The notes: generated by a model not told the origin, from the sequence alone. A stretch of 64,000 nucleotides of DNA from Salminus brasiliensis (GCF_030463535.1 NC_132900.1:29197721-29261720); one strand, 5' to 3'. Positions 49,401 to 61,559 are shown, counted from the stretch's first letter. Program-made: numbers and translations.

Positions 49401-51209
49401 GGCAAATTGCCTATTTATTTATTTATTTATTTATTGATTTATTGATTTATTTATTTTTGGTAGATGTTCCTTTAAGAAATATTTAACTGTGGGGAAATAT
49501 GTGGGGCATATTTTAACAACAACAAGAAGACAAGGAAGGACACAAACAACGTCTCATTAGGTCAGTGAACATTTATATCATAATTTACATTTGAACAAGT
49601 TAAGAACTTAAATAACTATGTAAACCAGTATGTAAACGTAGAGACAGACGAGTTTCTTTTTGTCTTTTTTGTGTTTAAAGCTGAAGATGTGGGGAAGACT
49701 TTGGTCATAGTTCAGGAAAAAAGAGAAAGAGAGAAGTTTGGAGATGCTACTGCTTTACGGCGCAAACCGCTGCCTTAAGAAAAGAGGCCATCTTAATGGC
49801 TGGACTCAACAAAACCAAAAAAAACAAAACAAAATAATAATAATAATAATAATAATAACAACAATAAAATAAAAAAATACAGATACAAGACAAATGAGGA
49901 AGGTGAGGAAGAACCAGTGCATATAAAGACCAAGGCGCTTTGGTTTGTGCCATCCATGAGCGCAAAAGGGGCAAACAAGAACCGAACAAAAACCTCAACA
50001 GAACAGACAACAGCTAAAGAGCGACGAACACTTCATAGACACGCATTGCTCTTTAAGTAAATGAACTTTGGTAACTAGCTCCGCATTCCTTTTTTTAATT
50101 CATTTTTTTCCCCTTAATTATTATTTATTATTATTATTCTTTATTTATTTTATCCCCCCCCAACCTCTCCCCCCTTTTGGTATCAGTATTGCTCCGAAAA
50201 CATTAGTGAGTGAGTAGAGAAGTACTCTCAGCTTCATAGCCAGTGTGCTACATGTGAGCAGACCCCTGTTCATTAGGACCCCGTGGAGCGCTGCGCTCCA
50301 GGACATTTTGGTTTCTTCTTCAAGTAGAAAAGCAATAAATATCGTATATGCCTCTGACTTCCTTCAGAACACACACACACACACACACACAGACTATATA
50401 CACACCCACACATACACGTACACACACACACGCTCATAATTTGAGGTAATTTGTTGAAAATTTAAAAAATGCCCTTTTTGTTGTTACACTGAGGAGTGCT
50501 CGACAGAGATTTCCGAAAGGCTGCGATGTGATTGTGGCATAGTCATAGCCTTCCACAAAAAGAGCTACCTTTTGGTTGGTTCGTTCGTTCGTTCGTTCGT
50601 TCGTTCGTTCGTTCGTTCAAATACCAGCCTGCATTTAAGAAATTAAAACCCTGAATTAAGCCGAGCTCCTCATTTCTATTCGTCATCATTAAGTTATCAC
50701 AATCAGAAGCCAAGCAAACGCAACTAATGCAGGCTGCGAGAAACTATGTACAAAAGAGTGACGAAAACAAAAACTAGACAAGAAAATATACATAACGTCC
50801 AATTACAATGATTACCAAGTCATTGTAAACATTATTGTTTTTAAAGGCTAACAAATCGGACAATAAATTAAGGAGAATTGCATACTAAACTGAACCAAAT
50901 ATTATTAAAGAATAACAATTAGAAACATCAATGACATCAATAATATTACTATGAAATTAAGAGTAGATGATTGTCTCTAAAGTAAGTGTAGGACACATTG
51001 GACCGCTAGCAGCCTGCAACAGTGTCTCTTAGCCCTGAGTACAGTAAGTCCCTGAAGACAAAGGCCTGAGCCTGGCTCCTTATGAGAAGGATTTTGTACA
51101 CCTGTGGCCGTCCACCGCTCAGACCCCGAGAGCTAGAGCTGATAGACAGCGTGTCTTTTTTTGTTTTTGTTAGTTTTTTTTAGTGGCTGTGTGCTAGAGA
51201 TGGATGGGG
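49400..51209 (-). other. prdm1: Probable prdm1 3' UTR
   Basis: Lies directly downstream (- strand) of the prdm1 stop codon. AT-rich, with several - strand AATAAA hexamers (+ strand tttatt) at 49410-49455 and about 50120-50150. A (GTTC)n repeat is at 50577-50618 and a CA run at 50368-50391. The 3' end is not defined; human PRDM1 also has a long 3' UTR. Confidence 0.4.
50577..50618. repeat. (GTTC)n tetranucleotide repeat
   Basis: About ten GTTC units, in the probable prdm1 3' UTR. Confidence 0.95.
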
Positions 51210-51770
51210 CTAAGGCTCCATCGCCTCCACAGTCTCTTGTTTCACCTTGACAGGCAGGAGTTTGATGACCGATGTCTCGCTGCTCTGCTCATACAGGCCG
51301 TAGGTACCAGACAGAGGCGGTGGGGCAAGAAGATCGCCGCTGCCTTTGTGGTACGGCGACTTGAGGTCCATGTCGTGGCTGAAGAGCAGGCCGAAGATCT
51401 GCTTCTCCACCAGCCTCTCCACGTCGACGCCCTCGATCTCCTCCAGCCGGTCAGCGTGGTCGCTGATGTCGAAGCGCTCGATCTCCTCGTTAATGCGGTT
51501 GAGCTCGTCCAGGCTGCAGCAGGGCGAAGGCATGGCGGCCAGGCAGTAGCCCTTGAGGTGGAGGCGAAGGCTGCAGAGATGGATGTAGTTGTGGTGGCAG
51601 TGCGGGCACTTGTGGGGGCGCTCTCGCGTGTGCAGACGCTTGTGCAACTTGAGGTGGACGAACTGCGTGAACTTCGCCGGGCAAAGCTTGCACTGGTAGG
51701 GCTTTTCACCGGAGTGCAGTCGCAGGTGGGTCTTAAGGTTGCTCGTGCTGCTGAAGCGCTTGTGGCACAC
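51210..51770 (-). CDS. prdm1: prdm1 last coding exon (zinc fingers 3-5 and C-terminus)
   Basis: Acceptor ctccatag|gtgtgc at 51771/51770; stop TAG at 51212-51210. It encodes residues 552-737: the rest of finger 3, finger 4 and the C2HC-type finger 5 ([20 protein letters not shown] then YC). The acidic tail follows with [20 protein letters not shown] and ends [14 protein letters not shown], the SUMO-type K.E motif region of vertebrate PRDM1. Confidence 0.97.
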   Translation of the reverse strand: MCHKRFSSTSNLKTHLRLHSGEKPYQCKLCPAKFTQFVHLKLHKRLHTRERPHKCPHCHHNYIHLCSLRLHLKGYCLAAMPSPCCSLDELNRINEEIERFDISDHADRLEEIEGVDVERLVEKQIFGLLFSHDMDLKSPYHKGSGDLLAPPPLSGTYGLYEQSSETSVIKLLPVKVKQETVEAMEP

Positions 51771-54292
51771 CTATGGAGGCAGAGCGACAGCTTTTAGTAC
51801 TACAGAAGAACCTTGGCACGTGAGCAGGTGTTTAATGGTGGAGTGGAGACCGAGCTCACCTGGCACTCATGGGGTTTCTCTCCTGTGTGGACCAGGTAGT
51901 GCTTCTGCAGGTGGGCCAGCTGGGTGAAGCCTTTATTGCAGGTCTGACACTTGAAAGGGCGCTCGCCACTGTGGACACGCAGGTGCACCTGAGAACAGAG
52001 CGGGGGGTAGAAGTTAGATACAGAGCACCATTCATAGATGGACGTTCATGACTGGAGGCATATGTATATGTAAGGACTGGACAGAGGAGAGCAGCTGAGG
52101 GACTCCTTTTACCTTAAGATTGGAAAGCTGCCCAAAGGTCTTGCTGCATACGTTGCACTCGTACTTGATCTTGCCATTCTGCTTCTTCAGAGGGTACGGC
52201 AGGGTCTTGTAGCCTGCTGGGCCTCGCTTCATCTTGCTGAGATTGATGACCTCGTCCTCTGAACGTCCAGCGCTCGGTTGGGCTGAGGTAGGGTTAGCAG
52301 GCTGCTGGTCGGGGGAGGCCGCGCAGCCAGCCGTGGGAGAACCGCTGGATGGGACGTGAGGGTGTCCATGCAGGGGTTTGTCCTTCGGGGTTGTTGCTTG
52401 AGGGAAGGCACTCTTGGGGGGCTGGATCAGCAGTTCCCTGTATGGCGGCAGCAGGAAATGCCGGCCTCCCTCTGGGGGGAGCATGGCTGAGGGGTGGGGC
52501 ATGTGTGGAGGCAGTAAGCCGTTGATGAAAGGGTACATGCGGGGGAACACGCTCCCCACTGGAGGAGCGCCGTTCATAGAGTAGTGGGTCAGGAGGTAAT
52601 GTGGGTTGGGGTAGAAGGAGGAGATGGGAGCAGGTGGGGAGTAGCCTGGGTACTGGCCCAAGCTGCCACTGTAGGGGAGGGCAGGCAAGTCTCTGGGATC
52701 CCGTGGTGCCGGACTGCTCTCGGGACTGGACTCTGGGCTGCTGCGCGCTGGCGGGCTGGGAGTCATCGAAGACTGTCCGAGCGAGCGAGTGGCAAAGCAG
52801 ATAGCTGGGCTGGCCTTCAAGAATTCTTCTCTGAGGTGATTGGGTTGGGGGCGAATGGGGTAAATGACGCGGGGGTAGATGGGTCGGTCGGGGCTGTATT
52901 GACAGCGGGGCCGTGTGGGCAGGGGCCTGGCTGGCGCCTTCCATGTGTCTTTCAGGATCTCTGAAACTGTGTATTCTCTCTTCACCGCTGGCATTTCTTC
53001 TGATACCTGCTGCTTCGCCTCCGCCAGACTCTGTTCTGTGGACACATGGTACAACGGCACATTAGACTCAACAACTTCCTCAACAACAGAGATGAAATCA
53101 CTGACCCAGCATTCCCCAACAGTCCCAGCGGCTCTCACATCTACTTTACGGTTCTCCGTCGGCCCTACGATATTACAAAATGGGCTTGCCCCCTTTTTTT
53201 TCTGTGAACTGAGAGGAGATCCTAATGGGCTCCTCCCCAGACCACTGGCTTCTGGCTACAGGAGATCCATTGTTGCACAGCACATAGATCTTCTCAAGCC
53301 AAGGAGGTTCAGAACACAAAGCAGCCTAGCCTAGCGGTTCAATTAGGGGCGACAGTTTGACAGATTGTCCTGAGCTAGGGTCTGCAGACAGGATGTGAGG
53401 CATGACAGCAGACCCTGGTCAGGGTGGTGGAGTGGGGTGGATTCTGCTCAGAGCACTGATACTATCTAATGGATGTGGCAGCAGATGATTGAAAGTTTCC
53501 TCCTAATAGGCATCCACAAAGCCCCTGACTCCATTCACTGCACACTCCTTCACACTCCTTCAAGACGGCTCAAAACGAAGTGAACTTGGAAGCAGCTCTC
53601 TTAACACCCCTTCTGGAACTAGAGCGTCGGACAGAAGGAGAATAAGAGAGATTCTCTGATCTTCTGAGGGTTTGAGTTCCATCGCCCTTATTGCCCCTAT
53701 GATGACCGAAGGTCTTGATGAGGTCAGATTTACGTGTCACGTGGTTTTCTCTGATCTCCCTTTCTGCAGCTCTCCTCTTAAAAGAAGAAACTTTAAAAGA
53801 AGATGTAAATAATCAAAATCGCTTCCTGCTTCCTTTCCTGTGACCTGGGTTGAGTCTCTCTCTCTCTGGGCTTGTGTGTGTGTGTGTGTGTGTTTGTGTG
53901 TGTGTATGTGTTAGCAAGAGGAGTATTTTCCTAAAGATCTTCCTATCACTCCGGCCCCCATCCCTCTGCTCCAGCAGCAACATGTAAACACAGTTAGAAG
54001 TTATCGGTATCAACCCCCCCCCCCCCACACACACACACACACACCCACCCCCACCCCTCCCTCCCAAGCCCCTTCCAGAGATAGCGCCAGTCCCAGAGAG
54101 CTTGTGCAAAACAAACAGCCAGCGATCTCGCAGATATCAATCTGTCAGCGCGGCCCTGCCGCCAGGAAGTTCAAGTAGTCAATGGAGCAGCTTTCCCCCT
54201 CCCTCACTCCCTCTCTGTAGCCCTCTCTTTTAAAGTGCCAAATAAATTAAGGAGTCGTGCCAAAGACCTGTCCACGCCTCCCCAGGCATGTC

Positions 54293-54327
<35 letters not shown>

Positions 54328-54816
54328 CTGACGACTCAATGGTCCTTAAAAGCCAACCCAGACTGAAGCCTTCGAGTTTTCACCTCGGAAAGCAGAAGAG
54401 GTCCGGTGAACCAAGCGCTTAGCCTGCCTAAGCTTTTCTAAATCAGTCCCATGTGGGAGGCCCTGCCAGTCATCTCAGCCCATTCCATTATACTGACTCA
54501 TTCGGTGCAGTGGCTGTAGGGCTGTTTGTGCTATGACTAGCCTTGGCTTGATGCGAGGTTTGAGCGAGACGGATAGAGAAGGAGGGCTGGTCCCACTCTC
54601 TCAGGTAGCAGGTAGAAGCTTGGGTGTCAGCTGTGGGTCAGGAGGCCTAATTATAGGCTACCATTTGTGCGCGAGTGCATGTGGAGCGCAGGGGGCCGAG
54701 GCAACAGCATCCCACGCAGCCTGAGGGCATGCGCATGGCTCAGGGGAGCGGAGACGCTAAGGCTGGTCCGTTCCCGCCACACCTGAGTATTGTCTGCTTC
54801 CTCCTCTGTGGCGCTC

Positions 54817-54849
<33 letters not shown>

Positions 54850-56073
54850 TACGACACAAAGGGTTTCACTTTGAGACCTTTATTACCGGTTGAGCAATAA
54901 CAGATTGAGCGTGTAGAGCAAGCTTTCATGTTGAAAGAGTGTCTTTAAGTGCAGATGACTGTGGCATCACACCTCCCCCTCCTGTGTAATTAGGTGCACA
55001 CACACACACACACACACATTACTAGGCCTGAACAGGAACATGACGTAGAACGCCAGACGAAAACACAAGTGGCGATTGGAGCGGTGCAAGGAATCCCGAT
55101 CCTCTGATGAAAGGGGGAAGAGCGTGTTCTGTTGGCATGATAATAACAGACTCTGTCCTTGAAGTGAAGACAGCACACTTCCCCTGGACTTTATCTAAAG
55201 TAACGAATGGCCAGGGAAACAACTACCTGCCTGTTGTCACACTCAGACACACACACACACACCCTTCCAGGTATAATACTGTATAAGGTGTACCCTTATA
55301 CGGTATGAAAGAGACAAAGAGCGCAAACAAATGAAATGCACTCCAGACTTCCCTGGAAGGTTTTCATTGGTTGTACAGTACAATGCAGTGCTCGCTATGC
55401 TAATTAGCGGGTTCAAGCTCCCGCCGGGTGTGAGCTACGTTAGCCGTCTACGCTAGCCGCCTCTTGAGCCTCAACTCCGGTGAAGAGAAGCTTAGAAGTA
55501 TTTGTTCTTTTCCCTTTTTCTCATTTTTTCTACTTACTGAGCTTTTTCATCATGAGCTCCCCCGAGGGAGGGTAGTGGAGTCGCCGGGCGAAGTCTGAGC
55601 AGTACCACACCAGCAGCTCCTGGTCAGCTGGGATGGCCTTCACCGTGTAGAAGTAGATGCTCGTGCCGTTCTGGCAGGCTGCTAGGTTCTGCTCCTCCTG
55701 CGAGTGGGCCGGGTTCACATAGCGCATCCAGTTGCTCTTCTCCTCGTCCAGGCCGTCCACGAAGTGACGGAACTCACCCTCTGCGTAGATCTGGCAACAG
55801 AGAACAGAGAACAGGCGGCATGTTTTAGCGATTTGATGAACACTGGGCCTACTGTGATGAAATGCAAAAGCTTTGCATTCTGGGACACACTCGTAATCAT
55901 TACATCGTCTCGCCACCTTCTCCATTCACCGCTCGCCCTCGAGACTGACAGACAGACAAGTGGGAGATACTGAAGCGTACAGTCTCTTTATAAAGCAGCG
56001 CGCTTGACTCAGCTTGCACGCCCCCACCGGTACTCGTACTCTCATATTGAATCTGCATGTCTTCTCTCCATTA

Positions 56074-56118
<45 letters not shown>

Positions 56119-59100
56119 ACACACACTCTCGGGGTTATGAAGTGGAACAGATTTTTTTTTGGTTGTTTTGGGCTAGTTCTTAAGGTTAGCGAGTCTTGTT
56201 TACACTAACCTGCCCATTTCCAGGAACGCTTGACGTCATGACGTCACCGGGCCCCGTGTGAGGCTTCCCTCAGTTCTGTGACACCAGCGCTACTCGTTTT
56301 ACTGTACCCGTCCCACAACCCCTCCCCACCCCACGTCAGCCTCATCTCAGTACTGCTCTGATCTCCTCCTCGAAGGGTAGGACAGAACCGCCAATATCAG
56401 CAGCCGCGGACTGTTCTCCTGGGGGTTCAGCCCATCATGTCGTTTCTGAGAAGACCTTCTCAACCTTCCCAGTAATAATACTAAAAAATTGATCTGGCTG
56501 GAAAGGGAGATTTCCAGGTGGTCTTTGGGTGGGTGGTGACCACTGCTGTTGCTGCGGTCTTCTTTTTTTGGGTGTGAATTCTGTGAATCCTAAAACACCT
56601 ACAAACCAAAATAACCTGCCAAAGATTTTTTCGCCGTCATGGTTCGGCTTGTGATCGAAGTGACTTGGCACTTTCCCCATGACGACAGCTGCAGACAGCA
56701 AACAGCTGAAAGCCACAGACAGGGGAAGAGAGAGCTGAAGCTGCATAGGCCTTACTGGCAGCTCGGTTAAGCTTTCCACACCGTAGCCAGATCTACAGTC
56801 AGCGCTCAAGCTAAAGGCCACCTGACTGCCTGAATGACCCACCCCGCACCCTCGAAGCCTCAGAGATGTCGGGTCTGAGAGTTGCCAAGTCATTTGGCTC
56901 CCCTTTCGACATTCAGGAGCAGCACAGTCAAAACAAGATCACGCAAGATGAAACAAAAACGTTCACTCTCTGTCAGCCAGGCCGCCGACGCAAGCACTGT
57001 GGTTCCCAAAACACTAGACCCTTACTCAGCGCTTTTCTCTTTTCTTTTTTTTTTTTTCTCTCTGCTAGCGCTGTGATGTCACGCAGGAAGTAAGTCAGTG
57101 GAACAGGAAGTGACCCGCTGTTTCTTTTCTCTCTCTCTCTCTCTCTCTCTTTTTATTTTTTTTATTTAAGCTTCATTTTTTGCTACCCTGCGAGAAAATA
57201 ACCAGACTCACCCTCCAGAAGTACTTCCTGTTGGCATCTTTGGGGACGTTCTCAGCAGTGTATTTCTCTCCCACTAGAGGGCCGAAGCGAGTGCCTTTGG
57301 GGATGTACTCTCTGCTCACTACGCCGATTACCTAGAAGGGGGGAAAGGAAAGAAAAAAAAAGCCCTTGTTATGTCGAGACGTAATCCAGCAACTTCGTTA
57401 CCCTCAGTGCTACGTTCCATCATGTCATCATCATCATCATCATGAGGCCGTGGCTGCTGGGGTGATTTACGGGCAGCTTTACCAGGCATTTATGAGAAAA
57501 GATGACAACAATTAAAGTGAAGCCGAATCTCGATCTCATCTGATAACCTGTGAGAAAGTGAGAGCGGCTGACTAAGAGCAGGGGAGGCAGTGGAAGGCTG
57601 TGGAAGGAGGTCAGGTAAGCTCGAGACTCCAGGCTTTCTCGTTTAGCATTCGCACCTGGAGAGATTTGAGCCTCATTCTGGGGTCAGGGGTCTGCAAAGG
57701 TCCCAGCCAGACCCGAGAAGGAGGAGAAGAAGAAGAAGAAGAAGAAGAAGAATAAGGAGGAGGAGGAGAAGACTCTGTTCGCCCCGTCTCACCTCTCATT
57801 AAGCACCTAGACCCTCCCTCCTGTCCTCATTACCAAGCTGCCCACCCCACCACATCAAACGCCACTGTAGGCCTAAAGCACAAACCCACACCTACGATTA
57901 CAGCACGCTTCTTCCTTTGAGGTAAACGGCATCAGAAGAAGAAAAGCCCCAGAGGTGGAGAGGAACGCTGCTGTCTGGGCCGTCGGATTACAGCCAGCGA
58001 ACTTCAATCTAATCTCCCCGGCCAAGATCCGCTCTCTTCTTCATCTCCTCCTCCTCCTTCTTCATCTTCATCCCCCACCACCTCTACCTTTCTTCCACCT
58101 TTCTTACCCCCCCACCTCCAAACACACAAACAGTTGTCTGTCTGGATAAAGAGGTCGGAAATCCCCCTCCCCTGCTCCGCCTTCCGAACCTACAACAGAG
58201 CGCCGTCTCGTTTGGGAGATTAAGGGTCTTTTTTTGATAACTCATTACCAGAGATTTGCCGTTGCTTCCTAGCTCCCTCCGTGCCAAGACGGCCCTCCAC
58301 ATCGTCTCCACTTCCACGCGGCCTTTCTTCCTCCCTCTCCCTCTCTCTCACTCGCTCTCTTGCGCGCTTTCTCGCTCGCTCTAGCTCTCTGGACATTGTT
58401 AAGCACTCACAGGCGTTTTCATCAGCTGAGAAATTGATCATCTCTCTGATTCTTTCTCAGTTTTGTTTTTGATCCTCAAGGAAGTGATAAGACGAAAGAG
58501 AGGCGAGTGATGAGAAAATCTATGCCACTGATATAGGGGACGGTTTAAAGGCCCTCCTTCGCTAAAATCAAGGGGACGTTTGCTCACCTTCCACAGACAT
58601 CACTGTCTGTCCCAGATAGGGGAGTGTTTGATGTGACGGGAGGTCATTTAAATTTTTTTTTTTTTTTTTATTTTTTTTTTTTTTGGCCTGTGCTCTTGCG
58701 CCGATGGAAGTTCTTGTCCGCAGCGCAGATAAAGAAGATTAATTACGGCGGGATTTCAGCAGGAGTGGCTTTACAGAGATGTCATAAACGCAAATCACTC
58801 TCTCCCTCGAGAGGAAGGCGCTCTTATCTGTAGATAGGTCACTTTTTAAGACTAGAAACTGTTGACCAGTCCTCTTTATGAAGGTCCAGTCTTGGTGAAG
58901 AGTTCCCCCAGTGTAAAGAGCGGGTGACCTGTTCTCATGATGCCGGCCATTTCCTTTCCTGAAGGCTCGCTTGGTCAGGCCTTGGCGTCGCACTAACAAT
59001 AGGCACACTCACTGCTGGAGGATTTTACGAGCAGATGGCATATACAGTATCACGCATGAATCCAACACCACAAACCCAAACACCATCCTGCAGGCCATGA

Positions 59101-59160
59101 GTTCCTCAGTCTACGAGTGCGTGAGCCAGCGTTGAGTCACACCACTGTGTGTATGTGCAT

Positions 59161-59218
<58 letters not shown>

Positions 59219-59473
59219 AAAGAGCAGGAAAGGAGGGAGCCGTACCTCTTTGGAGTCGGACGAGTGCCTGAAGGCCAGGTTCCTCGGGAGCGAAGCCTGG
59301 GCCCTTGTCAGCTCTGGCTTGTCTACTGGGCCTTCCCACGTGTGGTCCTTCACTATGTAGGTGCATTTCTCTTCAAACTCTGCTTCCGTCCACTTGGACA
59401 TGTCTGCATCCTCCACGTCCATTTTCGGGTCCACCTGGTCTGCGGTGTGGGGAGCCTCCTCAGTGGTCAACAT
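51210..59473 (-). CDS. prdm1: PR domain zinc finger protein 1 (Blimp-1)
   Basis: Nuclear sequence-specific transcriptional repressor. In mammals it drives plasma-cell and germ-cell fates; in zebrafish prdm1a specifies slow muscle, neural crest and sensory neurons. Exons in - strand order: 59473-59246, 57331-57212, 55790-55538, 53035-52113, 51988-51860 and 51770-51210. All have GT-AG borders and consistent phase, giving 737 residues from the exon 2 ATG. The PR/SET domain spans about residues 66-186 ([40 protein letters not shown]). A proline/serine-rich middle follows, then five zinc fingers starting at C494, C522, C550, C578 and C606, and an acidic tail. The human protein is 825 residues; the difference is mainly the N-terminus and the middle region. 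Tail-to-tail with atg5 as in mammals. Probably prdm1a rather than prdm1b, by synteny. Confidence 0.95.
51860..51988 (-). CDS. prdm1: prdm1 zinc-finger exon (end of finger 1, finger 2, start of finger 3)
   Basis: Acceptor tgttctcag|gtgcac and donor atgccag|gtgagc. It encodes [20 protein letters not shown], then [20 protein letters not shown] and ECQ, residues 509-551. This is essentially identical to the mammalian protein. Confidence 0.97.
52113..53035 (-). CDS. prdm1: prdm1 large middle exon
   Basis: Acceptor tgtccacag|aacag and donor cttaag|gtaaaa. With the base from exon 4 it encodes residues 201-508. The conserved [10 protein letters not shown] is followed by a Pro/Ser-rich region ([22 protein letters not shown]). 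The exon ends with [24 protein letters not shown] sequence and the first part of zinc finger 1 ([15 protein letters not shown]). An EVINLSK segment just before the fingers is more like a CtBP-binding core than the human EAMNLIK. Confidence 0.95.
53036..55537 (-). other. prdm1: prdm1 intron between exons 4 and 5
   Basis: Holds TG/CA microsatellites (53874-53908, 54297-54324, 55001-55018), a C-run/CA stretch (54015-54044) and a CT run (54816-54840). A GC-rich segment at 54620-54780 is without a recognised feature. Confidence 0.9.
55538..55790 (-). CDS. prdm1: prdm1 exon 4 (second half of PR/SET domain)
   Basis: Acceptor ctgttgccag|atctac and donor agctca|gtaagt. It encodes residues 117-200, [20 protein letters not shown], then [20 protein letters not shown] and on to [16 protein letters not shown], plus one base. 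Strong match to the vertebrate PRDM1 PR domain. Confidence 0.97.
55791..57211 (-). other. prdm1: prdm1 intron between exons 3 and 4
   Basis: CT/CA microsatellite at 56077-56127 and CT runs at 57128-57150; otherwise nothing recognised. Confidence 0.9.
57212..57331 (-). CDS. prdm1: prdm1 exon 3 (first half of PR/SET domain)
   Basis: Acceptor ccccttctag|gtaatc and donor ttctggagg|gtgagt. Forty codons, residues 77-116: [20 protein letters not shown], then [20 protein letters not shown]. It is too short to stand out as an ORF but matches the PRDM1 family closely. Confidence 0.96.
57332..59245 (-). other. prdm1: prdm1 intron between exons 2 and 3
   Basis: ATC run (57422-57442), GAA/GGA run (57717-57770), T-runs (58651-58684) and a long TG run (59165-59216) that begins about 30 bp past the exon 2 donor. 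Nothing else recognised. Confidence 0.9.
59165..59216. repeat. (TG)n microsatellite beside prdm1 splice donor
   Basis: About 26 TG units, reading as (CA)n in the prdm1 transcript, about 30 nt downstream of the exon 2 donor. CA repeats near donors are known hnRNP L binding sites. Confidence 0.95.
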
Positions 59474-59497
59474 GACAGAGCTATGCTGAGAGGCGGC
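59246..59497 (-). CDS. prdm1: prdm1 exon 2 (first well-supported coding exon)
   Basis: Acceptor tgtaactcag|gccgcc and donor ccaaagag|gtacgg. From ATG 59473-59471 it encodes 76 residues, [20 protein letters not shown], then [20 protein letters not shown] and on to [16 protein letters not shown]. This matches the conserved PRDM1 N-terminal acidic motif. If exon 1 is coding, the eight codons 59497-59474 (AASQHSSV) are also translated. A purine-rich (GA)n tract at 59509-59548 appears as the CT-rich polypyrimidine tract of this acceptor. Confidence 0.93.
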
Positions 59498-59983
59498 CTG
59501 AGTTACAGAGCGAGAGAGAGAGAGAGCGAGAGAGAGAGAGAGAGAGAGGGTGGGGGGGGAAGAAAGTTAATGGACGCCCTTTTTTTTAGTAGCTTTAAAC
59601 ATCATGAGGGCTTAAGACTGCTGGTTCTGGAGACTGGGGGGGTCGGTAAAGCTTAAAGCAGCGCTCTGGAAATGAATAGGAAACTCATAGGACACTCATA
59701 GGAAAAGTCAATTCATCTATTATTCATTAGTAACGGAAGCCTAATGAAATGGAAACTCATGCCAGAGTTAACTAGAAAAATAGAAATCACGCAGAGATCA
59801 GCCTTCGGACGCCCCCTCGCTCAGTTTTGGCATCCCGTACCAATCTCACAAACCGACACAGTGCTCAAATCCAGCCTGAAGCCTGAAGCTCCTTCTCCAG
59901 CCACAGCCAGAAGGTCAGGAGGCACAGCCGTGCCACTACCTCAGTCTACCTCTGTCTACCTCCACCTCCGCCTTCCCTTTCTC

Positions 59984-60019
<36 letters not shown>

Positions 60020-61375
60020 CTTCCCTATCCGCACTGCTGATTTCCTCCCTCCTTGTCCTTCTGGACAAAAAAGGCGCAAACAGGGACCAGCGGAGGAAGG
60101 AAGTGCCGTCTGTGTCTGAATGGAGCTAAAATTGGAAGCTGAGTTGTAGAGCAACACACTCTGTAAACTCAGGCAATAACCGTGTTGAGAGAGAGAGAGA
60201 GAGAGTGTGTGTGTGTGTGTGTGTGTGAGAACAAAAGGGAAAGAATCACAACTTTTTCCATAGGGGGGCCACGGCAGCGCAAACAATCTTCAAACACTTC
60301 CCACCCAGGATTGTCTCACAAACAGTCCGAGCCCCGAGACCGAGGCTGGACCCTGGAGCGTTAGGACCACCATCTCAAATTCCACTACATTCATTCAAAG
60401 TTAGTAAGTTTTATTATTAAAAATACATTTATTATTAAGCTTTTATACAAAATATTAATATTTCACAGCTTCTTTCACTTGTTTAGTTTGATTCTCTTCA
60501 GCTTTTTGAATTTTTGAGCAAATCAACAAATGAGAACGGTCCAGATTTCGGTCAGTGCTCATTTAATGCCTGTATTCCTCTATTGCTGAATCCAGCAGAC
60601 TGTTTCCATTATATGAGTTAAGAGATGACAAAATACTGCAAGCTGGCTTTTAATTCGCTGTGTAGGACAGCTGCAAGACCCCAACTAATACTGAAACCGA
60701 GAAACCGAACATGAACAAACTGGGCAACCGTATAACCAGTAACGCTTAAGGCTGAATGAGAAAATTAAATTAAAGAGTTAAAGCTTTAAAGAATTAGGAA
60801 TTTGAGTTAGAAACTGAAGCAGTACAAAAACCGAAGACTGAAGACTGAAAAATGTTATTTCTGAAATTACTTCTTGATAAAAATATATATATATTTTCAT
60901 TTTTTAGTTGCTTGTTGCTTGGATTCAAATTAAGTTTCTTTCCATTTTAAATGTAAAGAATTTTTCCAGTTTCACAGCTTAAAGACAAAACGTACATTTT
61001 CTGATTTTCCACATTTATATGTCCCACCAGCCAACCAAACCGACAATTTTTCAATTTGCAAATTCTCCAAAAATATAAATATCATTTTAGATTTGCTGCC
61101 ATTAAAACAAAAAACACCAAATAAATATTTTTAAAGAAATGCATTACATTAAAATCCTATAGATGCACCTAATTTTGTGACATTTTAACTAAAAACACAA
61201 TCAAGTTACCAAATCCAACCCGACAGAGCAACCAGCCAATAAACACACATGTAAAAACCCTCTCTCCTTTTTTTTTAAGGCACTTTTCCCCCCCCAAATA
61301 AACCAAAAACTCCAAACTCCCAATCAAAGCAGCTCAAAAAGCTCCAAAGTGTTTAAGCAGATAATTCTCACTCAC
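59498..61375 (-). other. prdm1: prdm1 first intron (inferred)
   Basis: Contains CT runs (59985-60015), a GA/GT compound run (60186-60227) and an AT-rich section 60380-61260. No gene recognised. Confidence 0.6.
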
Positions 61376-61402
61376 CGACAGACTTTGGTTCCAGCCACAC
61401 AT
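61376..61402 (-). CDS. prdm1: prdm1 tentative first coding exon
   Basis: Nine codons, MCGWNQSLS, from ATG 61402-61400 to a strong donor ctgtcg|gtgagt. They join exon 2 in phase with no stop (…[17 protein letters not shown]…). The ATG context is weak (T at -3), so translation may begin in exon 2 instead. The exon may extend upstream as 5' UTR to about 61570. Confidence 0.4.
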
Positions 61403-61559
61403 AGAGCCGTCTGATCTCTCCCTCGCCTGTGTGTGTGTGTGTGAGTGAGAGAGGGAGTGTGTATATGTGGGACAGGTGCAGATCGCCCCTCTCTCTCTCT
61501 CTCTCTCCTGTCCCACCGCTAGTCCAGATGGTGAGTGTGTGTGTCCTGTGAGCGTCTCT

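Noticed and set aside
51204..51797. 197-codon open frame on the + strand
   Set aside because: Exact antisense of the prdm1 zinc-finger exon. Its openness follows from the GC-rich codons of the real gene.
52294..52944. 216-codon - strand frame overlapping the prdm1 large exon
   Set aside because: Shifted reading frame of the proline-rich prdm1 exon; the real frame has the conserved motifs and splice phases.
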